Assembly: GCF_002414005.1 (NCBI RefSeq)
Contig: NZ_DHYG01000051.1
Span: 1-30,479 of the forward strand
Reading direction: 5' to 3'
DNA: 30,479 bases
Source: Psychrobacter sp. UBA5136
Lineage (GTDB): Bacteria > Pseudomonadota > Gammaproteobacteria > Pseudomonadales > Moraxellaceae
The notes beneath the pieces are model-generated. The model was not told the origin of the DNA, made no database searches, and was given only the letters and a program-made list of their open reading frames with translations. Below are positions 24,124-30,479 of the stretch, one piece after another; positions within the stretch are counted from its first letter, which is position 1, and every line of letters begins with the position of its first letter. A program made the translations under genes and the position numbers.

Positions 24124-25352
24124 TAGTGACCTCCGGTAACGCGTTCTGGTGGCTGTTTACACTTCTCAATAGCTGTGTAGAACGGCATCAATAAGAAAAA
24201 CAAGAAATACAGAATGGTAAAGATACGTGCCAAGATTGTCGCTGTTGGCGTCGCTGGTGTGGCGCCTAAGTAGCCTAGTACCAAAAAGCTAATCGCAAAA
24301 ATAGTCAGAGCGATTTTAGATAAAATACCTTTATAGCGAATAGAGCGTACAGGTGATCTATCTAACCATGGGATCAAGAATAAGAAAGCAATTGCACCGC
24401 CCATCGCAATCACACCGCCAAGTTTACTTGGAACCGCACGTAAGATGGCATAAAAAGGTGTGTAGTACCATACTGGGGCGATATGTGCAGGTGTTTTTAG
24501 CGAATTCGCTGCTTCAAAGTTTGGTGGCTCAAGGAAGAAGCCGCCGCCTTCTGGGAAGAAGAATACCACGGCAAAGAAACAGATAAAGAAGACCACAATA
24601 CCGACCATGTCATGTACTGTGTAGTACGGATGGAATTCGATACCGTCTAATGGCACACCGTTTTTATCTTTTAGCTTCTTAATGTCAATCCCATCAGGGT
24701 TGTTTGAACCGACGTGATGCAGTGCAACCAAATGCATAAACACTAGGCCAACAAGGACGAGTGGAATCGCAACGACGTGCAAGGCAAAGAAGCGGTTTAG
24801 GGTAATACCTGAGATGATATAGTCGCCACGAACCCATTCAGCAAGACCATCGCCAATGACAGGCAGTGCCGCAGGTAAGTTTAAGATAACCTGTGCGCCC
24901 CAAAATGACATGTTGCCCCAAGGGAGTAGGTAACCAAAGAAACCCTCTGCCATCAATGCTAGGTAAATACCCATACCGATAAGCCAAATAAGCTCACGTG
25001 GTTTTTGGTATGAACCATAAAGCAAGGCGCGGAACATATGCAAATACACCACCACGAAAAACGCTGACGCGCCGGTAGAGTGCATATAGCGGATGAGCCA
25101 ACCGCCTTTGACATCACGCATGATGTATTCAACCGAGGCAAATGCCCCTTCGGCACTTGGGTTATACATCATCGTTAGCCAAATACCAGTCACCAATTGG
25201 TTGACCAGTACGACCATTGATAACACGCCAAAGAAGTACCAAAAGTTAAAGTTCTTTGGTGCATAGTACTTTGACATGTGATATTCATAGGTTTCAGTCG
25301 CAGGAAAACGCGCGTCCACCCAATGCATTAACTTTTTACCCATGCTGCTCAT
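24123..25352 (-). CDS. petB: Ubiquinol-cytochrome c reductase, cytochrome b subunit
   Basis: Membrane core of the bc1 complex with both b haems and the two quinone sites. Haem ligands are the histidines in RYMHSTGAS and VVYLHMFR on one helix pair, and in FFALHVVAIP and MHLVALHHVG on another. GYLLPWGNMSFWGAQVI covers the Qo region. The PEWY motif of mitochondria is PVWY here (APVWYYTPFYAILRA), a form I recall as usual in gammaproteobacteria. The frame is open to a TTG at 25367, but GGGGAGG lies inside that stretch and is well spaced to ATG 25352. I use that start, giving 409 residues. The start lies one base past the Rieske stop codon. Confidence 0.96.
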   Translation of the reverse strand: MSSMGKKLMHWVDARFPATETYEYHMSKYYAPKNFNFWYFFGVLSMVVLVNQLVTGIWLTMMYNPSAEGAFASVEYIMRDVKGGWLIRYMHSTGASAFFVVVYLHMFRALLYGSYQKPRELIWLIGMGIYLALMAEGFFGYLLPWGNMSFWGAQVILNLPAALPVIGDGLAEWVRGDYIISGITLNRFFALHVVAIPLVLVGLVFMHLVALHHVGSNNPDGIDIKKLKDKNGVPLDGIEFHPYYTVHDMVGIVVFFICFFAVVFFFPEGGGFFLEPPNFEAANSLKTPAHIAPVWYYTPFYAILRAVPSKLGGVIAMGGAIAFLFLIPWLDRSPVRSIRYKGILSKIALTIFAISFLVLGYLGATPATPTATILARIFTILYFLFFLLMPFYTAIEKCKQPPERVTGGH

Positions 25353-25353
25353 A

Positions 25354-25938
25354 TTAAGCCTCCCCAATCGTCAAGATGGTACCATCCATGCTGTACTCTG
25401 GGATAGGTAAGTTAAGCGGCGCAGGTACACCTTTAAAAACGCGACCCGCTAAATCATATTTAGAACCATGACAGGGGCAGAAAAATCCACCGTACCAGTC
25501 ATTACCGCCTAAATCAGCTGCACCAACATCAGGACGGTAGTTTGGTGCACAGCCTAAATGTGTACAGACGCCTTCTACCACCAATACCTCTGGTGATAAA
25601 GAGCGCTCAGGATTTTTACAATATTCTGGTTGTAGTGATTCCTCTGAAGCAGGGTCAGATAATAGTGGCTTGACGTCATCTAATCCTGCTAGCATATCTT
25701 CAGTGCGCTTGACTACATAGATAGGTTTGCCACGATATTTGACGACAATCATTTGTCCTGCTTCGATAGAACCAATATCTTGGTTTACTGCCGCGCCTGC
25801 AGCCTCAGCTTTAGCGCTTGGGGTCCAAGAGCGGACAAAAGGTGTCGCCACAGCAGCTACCCCAGCTGCACCAATGACGGCAGTCGAGGCAATAAGAACT
25901 CTACGACGTTGTACGTTAACGCCTTCGGCATGGCTCAT
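25354..25938 (-). CDS. petA: Ubiquinol-cytochrome c reductase, Rieske iron-sulfur subunit
   Basis: Carries the [2Fe-2S] cluster that takes the first electron from ubiquinol. The N-terminus has an arginine-rich segment (QRRRVLIAS) before a hydrophobic helix, consistent with Tat-dependent insertion. Cluster ligands are C125 and H127 in CTHLGC and C154 and H157 in CPCHGS, with C130 and C156 as the disulfide pair. Length 194 is normal. GGAGG lies 8 bases before the ATG. It is the first gene of petABC. A perfect 13-bp palindrome (25964-25976) lies just upstream of the ribosome site. Confidence 0.97.
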   Translation of the reverse strand: MSHAEGVNVQRRRVLIASTAVIGAAGVAAVATPFVRSWTPSAKAEAAGAAVNQDIGSIEAGQMIVVKYRGKPIYVVKRTEDMLAGLDDVKPLLSDPASEESLQPEYCKNPERSLSPEVLVVEGVCTHLGCAPNYRPDVGAADLGGNDWYGGFFCPCHGSKYDLAGRVFKGVPAPLNLPIPEYSMDGTILTIGEA

Positions 25939-25963
25939 TAATACTTCCTCCAGGTGAATGAAA

Positions 25964-25976
25964 TGGGATTATCCCA
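25964..25976. promoter_or_regulatory. 13-bp palindrome in the petABC leader
   Basis: TGGGATTATCCCA is a perfect palindrome with one central base, 25 bases upstream of the petA ATG and just before its ribosome site. It may be a regulator site or a small RNA hairpin affecting translation. Confidence 0.4.
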
Positions 25977-26330
25977 CACTGGGTTTGTGGCTTAGAAAAA
26001 TGACAATTATCAAGCCACGTTGGCTGTGCCTAATTTTGCTAATTGTTGCTATTCTAAGCTATTTCGGTCATAAAATAAATTATTGTGTTAAAAATAAAGC
26101 AGTCTTAACAGGACGCACTAAAGCGCTAAACAAGATAATTAGCCTAAAACTGCTTAATTATCAATGTTTAACCTGCTTTAAAATGCACCTTTATATGAAT
26201 AAGACTGTTATGAATGATGACCTTATAATTAATAAGGGTATTCAGCAATAGGGAATGATACTTGAAATCATGACAATGTTCACTAACTTTCCGCACATCA
26301 CGCCCTTGTAAGTAGTCGTAAGCTATCTAT

Positions 26331-26385
26331 AACCATCGACCGTGTCAAATACGATGGTTGTCTTGATGATTGTATAGTGATACAA
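26331..26385 (-). repeat. Two hairpins after the uup stop codon
   Basis: TTGTAT (26370-26375) with ATACAA (26380-26385) starts 2 bases after the uup stop. AACCATCG (26331-26338) with CGATGGTT (26352-26359) follows. Both are perfect, but neither is followed by a T run on the minus strand, so they may protect the 3' end or act as weak terminators. Confidence 0.5.
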
Positions 26386-26387
26386 CA

Positions 26388-28337
26388 TTAACTCTCAAGC
26401 GTATTCCAACGCTCAAGTTTAGTCATTATCTCATCTTCGATAACCAGTAAACGCTCACTGGCAGCGGTAGCAGCTTCCATATCCTCGGTAAACCATGAAC
26501 CATCAGCCAGCTTTTCTTCTAGCTGTGTTTGCTCAGCTTCTAGCGCGGCAATCTCTTTTGGTAAGTTATCGAGTTCACGCTGTTCATTATAGTTGAGCTT
26601 TTTGGCAGCGGTATTAGACTTTGCGGCGACCGTAGCTTTATTGTTAGCTTTGCTACTAGCAGCATTATCGTTAGACGATTTAGTATTCTTAGCTTTCGCT
26701 TCTTCTTCACGGTTTTTTTGTATCAAGTATTCTTGGTAGCCGCCGACGTATTCTTTGACAATGCCATTGCCGTTTTCGTCTTGGTCAAATACCCAAGTAG
26801 AGGTGACGACATTATCCATAAATGAGCGGTCATGACTGATCAGTAATATCGTACCATTAAAGCTGGCAACGGACTCTTCTAAGAGCTCAAGGGTGGCCAT
26901 ATCCAAATCGTTGGTTGGCTCATCGAGTACCAAAATATTGGCAGGTTTTAATAATTGCTTGGCAAGCAGTACGCGGTTACGCTCGCCACCTGATAAGGCC
27001 TTAACTGGCGTACGCGCACGCTCTGGTGCAAATAAAAAGTCCTGCAAATAGCTCATAATATGCGTCTTGCGACCACCGACTTCGACAAAGTCAGAACCTT
27101 CTGAGACGTTTTGCGCCACACTGGCCTCTAGATCTAACTGATCACGCAGCTGATCGAAAAAGGCAATTTGTAAATTGGTACCAAGCTCAACCGTGCCTGT
27201 TTTGGTCACTTCATCGTCAGACATATCGAGTAGGGCTTTAATTAGCGTGGTTTTACCCGCGCCGTTAGGACCGACGATACCAATTTTATCACCGCGCATA
27301 ATTGTGGTGCTAAAGTTGTCGACTAAGACGTTGCCATCATATTCCAGATGCAGGTTCTTAACTTTACAAACCAGCTTGCCGCTTTTCTCGCCTTCACCCA
27401 TGGTGATATTGACGTTACCGACTTGCTCGCGGCGGCCTTTGCGCTCTTCACGCAGGGCTTTTAGCTCACGCACACGGCCTTCGTTACGGGTACGGCGCGC
27501 TTTGATACCTTGGCGAATCCAAACTTCTTCTTGTGCCAATTTTTTATCAAAGTTAGCATTGTTTTTTTCTTCAGCGAGCAGCTGCTGCTCTTTTAACTCT
27601 TGATAACGCGCGTAACCTTTAGCGCCTTGGGTGACGTCGTAGCTGGTAAGCTTGCCGCGGTCAAGCTCAACGATGCGAGTTGCAAGTTTATTGACAAATG
27701 CTCTATCGTGCGTCACGAATAGTAAGGTTAAACCTTGCCAGTCGAGTAAGAAACGCTCTAACCATTCGATACTTTCAACGTCTAAATGGTTGGTTGGCTC
27801 ATCGAGTAGTAACACATCAGGTTTGGTCACCAAAGCTCTGGCAAGCAGCACACGGCGCTTACGGCCACCAGAGAGAGAGGACAAATCATCTTCTGGATCG
27901 AGTCCCATCGTTGTAATCAGACGCGTGGCATCACGTTCTAAATCCCAGCCATGTACCGCATCAATGTCATGCTGCAAGGTTGCCATACGCTCACAAGCAT
28001 CCATATCGCCATTGGCGCACATATCGACTTGTTTATTATAATTGATGAGCAAGTCAGCGGTGCGTCGACTACCGCCCATCACGATGTCCAAAATACGTCC
28101 GCTTGACTCAGGTACGTCTTGCTCAAGCATGGCGACACGCATGCTGCTATTGGTGATAATCTCGCCGCTGTCAGGCTGCAATGAGCCATTAATCAGTTTA
28201 AATAGGGTGGATTTACCTTCGCCGTTGCGTCCAATGAGACAAACGCGCTCACCGGCATTGATTGAAAAATCAATACCATCAAGAATAGGAGCCACGCCAA
28301 AAGCTAGGTGAATATTTTTTAAATGTATCAATGCCAT
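26388..28337 (-). CDS. uup: ABC-F family ATPase Uup
   Basis: Soluble protein with two ABC ATPase domains and no membrane part. In E. coli Uup is linked to precise transposon excision, branched DNA structures and ribosome function. Domain one has GRNGEGKST (36-44), LSGGRKRR and DVLLLDEPTNHLD. A charged linker with RTRNEGRVRELKALREER follows. Domain two has GPNGAGKTT, LSGGERNR and ILVLDEPTNDLD. The C-terminal coiled coil (LNYNEQRELDNLPKEIAALE to TKLERWNTLE) separates Uup from other ABC-F members. The frame is open to 28445, but homology starts at MALIHLKNIHLAFG, so I use ATG 28337 (649 residues). The ribosome site is weak. It is divergent from slyX. Confidence 0.94.
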   Translation of the reverse strand: MALIHLKNIHLAFGVAPILDGIDFSINAGERVCLIGRNGEGKSTLFKLINGSLQPDSGEIITNSSMRVAMLEQDVPESSGRILDIVMGGSRRTADLLINYNKQVDMCANGDMDACERMATLQHDIDAVHGWDLERDATRLITTMGLDPEDDLSSLSGGRKRRVLLARALVTKPDVLLLDEPTNHLDVESIEWLERFLLDWQGLTLLFVTHDRAFVNKLATRIVELDRGKLTSYDVTQGAKGYARYQELKEQQLLAEEKNNANFDKKLAQEEVWIRQGIKARRTRNEGRVRELKALREERKGRREQVGNVNITMGEGEKSGKLVCKVKNLHLEYDGNVLVDNFSTTIMRGDKIGIVGPNGAGKTTLIKALLDMSDDEVTKTGTVELGTNLQIAFFDQLRDQLDLEASVAQNVSEGSDFVEVGGRKTHIMSYLQDFLFAPERARTPVKALSGGERNRVLLAKQLLKPANILVLDEPTNDLDMATLELLEESVASFNGTILLISHDRSFMDNVVTSTWVFDQDENGNGIVKEYVGGYQEYLIQKNREEEAKAKNTKSSNDNAASSKANNKATVAAKSNTAAKKLNYNEQRELDNLPKEIAALEAEQTQLEEKLADGSWFTEDMEAATAASERLLVIEDEIMTKLERWNTLES

Positions 28338-28526
28338 AGAATATCTTAAGCTTATATAATAGTGAGGTAGGGGTTGTTGCAAAATTCCTAGCAGTATAAC
28401 ATGCGCTCGCCTAACTATAGTATGCGTAAGTGTACTTATAAGCACTATTTTATAAGCGTGTTTTTAAACGCTTATACCTGCTATCTAATAAAAACTTTCA
28501 CCATAGCATCTAGTACTGGGAAATAT

Positions 28527-28808
28527 ATGAATAAACTAAATTCGACAGCTAATAATTCAGCCAATACTCAAGCAAAACCTTTCGACGATAAAGCCGACTT
28601 ACAGGCTCAAGTGATTGAGCTACAGATGAACTTATCTCATCTTGAAGTTACCGTAGAACGGCTTGATGAGGTCATTACGCGGCAAGACAAAGACATTCAA
28701 ACCCTGCAGCGCCAGTTGCAGTTTATCTATAAACAAGTGCAAAGCCAAGACGGGGAGGGCGGTGTGGCGCCATTTGATATTATGGCAGATAGACCGCCAC
28801 ATTATTAA
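28527..28808 (+). CDS. slyX: SlyX family protein
   Basis: Small coiled-coil protein of unknown function, found widely in gammaproteobacteria. The residues from LQAQVIELQMNLSHLEVTVERLD to LQRQLQFIYKQV form a heptad-rich helix. The C-terminal DRPPHY is the SlyX hallmark. The plus-strand frame is open from 28401, but the extra 42 residues overlap the uup 5' end and look non-coding. ATG 28527 is preceded by GGGAAAT and gives 93 residues, close to the usual 70-95. No function should be assigned beyond family membership. Confidence 0.85.
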   Translation: MNKLNSTANNSANTQAKPFDDKADLQAQVIELQMNLSHLEVTVERLDEVITRQDKDIQTLQRQLQFIYKQVQSQDGEGGVAPFDIMADRPPHY

Positions 28809-29040
28809 TTAAGCAACCAACCATTAAATCGTTGAAAACCGCAGGTAATATTTTTTATAAATCTATATGCGCATTTTTGCATAAGCATACATTTACTGAC
28901 TATTGAGTCATATTAGAGAAATAATGTATTTTTCGGTTGTTTTCATGTAAAAAACACATTAGTATCCTTCACCTTAGATGCCGTCTACCTAACAAAGTTC
29001 GGTGTAGCGGTGAAACAATGTGGATGTTTGGAGATACACA

Positions 29041-30252
29041 ATGGGCGCAAACTTTAATTTAAAGACTCTTACGGTAGCTTTAGCTGCTCTTTCTGCAGCT
29101 AGTATCGCTAGTGCGGCAGGTCTTGATCGTTCAGGTCAAGATATCACTGCATTTTTGCAAGATGGTGTGTATGCTGAAGCAGTTTATACTTATCTAGATG
29201 CTGACGTTAGTGGGGAAGACACCTCAACTCAACAAAATAAGATTGATGATATTGCAGAATCTTATGATTTTTTCCGCTATGGCGTAAAAGCTGATATTAA
29301 TGACACATTTAGCGTTGGTGTCTTATATGATGAGCCTTTTGGTGCAGCTGCTGACTATAGCAGTAAGAATGACTTTGTATCGCATGAGCCAAATCCTAGT
29401 TTTGGGGGATTTATACAGCCAAACGGGGAAGCGACCAATGTTGAAGTACGTACCGAAAATTTAACTGGTATTCTTGGTGCAAAATTTGGTGAAAATAAAG
29501 AGTTTCAAATATATGGTGGTCCAGTAGCCCAACGTGTACAAGCTGATGTAAAATTGCGTGGTAAAGCTTATGGTCAAGCAGATGGTTATACAACCCATAT
29601 AAGCGCTGCTCAAGATTATGGTTGGCTAGCAGGTGTTGCCTATAGCAAGCCTGAAATAGCCTTACAAGCAGCCTTGACCTATCGTTCAGAAATCGACCAT
29701 ACCTTACCCATTTCAGAAAGCTTCCCAGCACTGGCTCTTCAACAAAAGAATCCAAATAGAGTTGGTGAAATTGATATTACTACACCTAAATCAGTAAATT
29801 TTGATTTTCAAACTGGTATTAATCCGACGACTCTAGCGACAGCTAAAGTACGCTGGGTACCGTGGAGTGATTTTGAAATTGTGCCACCATTATATAATCA
29901 AGCTAGTAACTTATCACTGGTTAGCTATGATAAAGACCAGTGGTTAGTAGAGCTTGGCTTGGCTAAACGCTTAACCCCAGCATTAGCAGTAACTAGTAAT
30001 ATTGGTTGGGATAGTGGCGCTGGCAATCCAGTCACTTCTTTAGGTCCTATCGAAGGCTATTATAGTGCTGGTCTAGGTGCAAAATATAACCTCACTAAAA
30101 ACTGGGCTATTTCTGCCGGCGGTAAATACTTATGGTTCGGTGATGCTAAAGGACAAATTCCTACTAAAGCTGTCGTTAGTAATTTTGAAGACAATGATGG
30201 TTTTGCGCTTGGTGTGAAACTATCTTATCAAGCTAAGCAAGATTTTAACTAA
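29041..30252 (+). CDS. FadL/OmpP1/TodX family outer membrane transport protein
   Basis: Predicted 14-strand outer membrane beta-barrel for hydrophobic molecules such as long-chain fatty acids. Of 403 residues, a signal peptide of about 25 ends in ASA, then the hatch-like N-terminus GLDRSGQDITAFLQDGVYAE. Alternating aromatic strands follow, for example FFRYGVKADI, TFSVGVLYDEPFGA and NWAISAGGKYLWFG. It is shorter than E. coli FadL (about 446 with its signal). GTG 29020 would extend it by 7 residues, but GGAG 7 bases before ATG 29041 fixes the start. The protein ends KQDFN, so the terminal aromatic residue usual in barrels is second to last. It is followed by its own terminator. Ligand unknown. 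Confidence 0.88.
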   Translation: MGANFNLKTLTVALAALSAASIASAAGLDRSGQDITAFLQDGVYAEAVYTYLDADVSGEDTSTQQNKIDDIAESYDFFRYGVKADINDTFSVGVLYDEPFGAAADYSSKNDFVSHEPNPSFGGFIQPNGEATNVEVRTENLTGILGAKFGENKEFQIYGGPVAQRVQADVKLRGKAYGQADGYTTHISAAQDYGWLAGVAYSKPEIALQAALTYRSEIDHTLPISESFPALALQQKNPNRVGEIDITTPKSVNFDFQTGINPTTLATAKVRWVPWSDFEIVPPLYNQASNLSLVSYDKDQWLVELGLAKRLTPALAVTSNIGWDSGAGNPVTSLGPIEGYYSAGLGAKYNLTKNWAISAGGKYLWFGDAKGQIPTKAVVSNFEDNDGFALGVKLSYQAKQDFN

Positions 30253-30290
30253 GATTACCAATGTTAATATAAGTTATAAGTCCTATACAA

Positions 30291-30320
30291 AAAAAACGAT
30301 CCTCAAAGGGTCGTTTTTTT
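30291..30320 (+). terminator. Rho-independent terminator of the FadL-family gene
   Basis: AACGATCC and GGGTCGTT pair with one G-U around a 5-base loop, flanked by an A run and seven T residues. It lies about 40 bases after the stop codon. Nothing recognisable follows up to the window end. Confidence 0.88.
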
Positions 30321-30479
30321 ATGTTTTACCGTTCTTCTTTATCTTAAATATAAATAATATTCAAGATAGGGTTCCTTATAGGAGTAGAAGGTTATTGGTG
30401 ACATACTACTTATGATTACAAAATAGAAATCTAATGAAGTTATTCAAAATAAAAAATATGGTGGTGTTCTAAAAAGTAT

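Larger units (their letters stand above)
25939..26387. other. Intergenic region between uup and petA
   Basis: About 450 bases. It contains the petA leader with a palindrome, two hairpins just after uup (26331-26385) and a distant inverted repeat AAGCAGT/ACTGCTT (26096-26102 with 26148-26154). I found no clear promoter boxes for petABC and no T-run terminator for uup. A 97-codon plus-strand frame (25958-26251) has no homology I recognise and is probably not a gene. Confidence 0.6.

Noticed and set aside
25958..26251. 97-codon plus-strand frame upstream of petA
   Set aside because: It overlaps the petA leader, has no proper ribosome site of its own, is built of AT-rich low-information codons and resembles no family I know. 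A hydrophobic stretch near its start is expected from T-rich DNA.
1..30479. CRISPR arrays, insertion sequences, prophage or toxin-antitoxin genes
   Set aside because: I looked for regularly spaced repeats, transposase motifs and terminal repeats and saw none. The tandem repeats present have no spacers.

Overview
The window looks like chromosomal DNA of a gammaproteobacterium of the Moraxellaceae, most probably Psychrobacter. I judge this from the moderate GC with AT-rich intergenic DNA, the protein styles (MetG, ApbC, Dcd, SspA/SspB, PetABC, Uup, SlyX) and the gene neighbourhoods. No IS element, prophage, CRISPR array or rRNA was seen. Genus is an inference, not a search result.

Layout. (1) 1-410: tRNA-Cys and tRNA-Leu on the minus strand with a promoter and a terminator. 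(2) 490-2547: a DUR3-like sodium:solute symporter and, directly downstream, a 44-residue one-helix membrane protein that looks like its small subunit. (3) 2461-3346: almost 900 bases without a gene, containing a dense chain of inverted repeats. (4) 3347-6845: a YdeP-type molybdopterin oxidoreductase and its sulfurtransferase FdhD. (5) 7084-11360: an ABC importer (ATPase, permease and two tandem paralogous lipoprotein binding proteins), with a clear promoter plus operator-like palindrome in front and large hairpins between the genes. (6) 11653-13779: metG. (7) 14108-18205: a ketone-body module, with a GntP-family permease divergent from scoA-scoB and a 3-hydroxybutyrate dehydrogenase. It should import 3-hydroxybutyrate, oxidise it to acetoacetate and activate that with CoA from succinyl-CoA. 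(8) 18371-21877: mgtE, apbC and dcd. (9) 22004-23193: sspA-sspB, a transcription/proteolysis adaptor pair. (10) 23413-25938: petABC, the cytochrome bc1 complex. (11) 26388-30252: uup, slyX (divergent) and a FadL-family outer membrane protein.

Most genes are ordinary housekeeping genes. The less ordinary content is the small symporter subunit, the hairpin-rich gene-free region at 2816-3024, the duplicated binding protein of the ABC system, the hairpins that punctuate the ABC operon, and three degenerate 14-16 bp tandem repeats at gene borders. In several genes the longest open frame runs upstream through the Shine-Dalgarno sequence. For those I give the start that fits the ribosome site and the family N-terminus.
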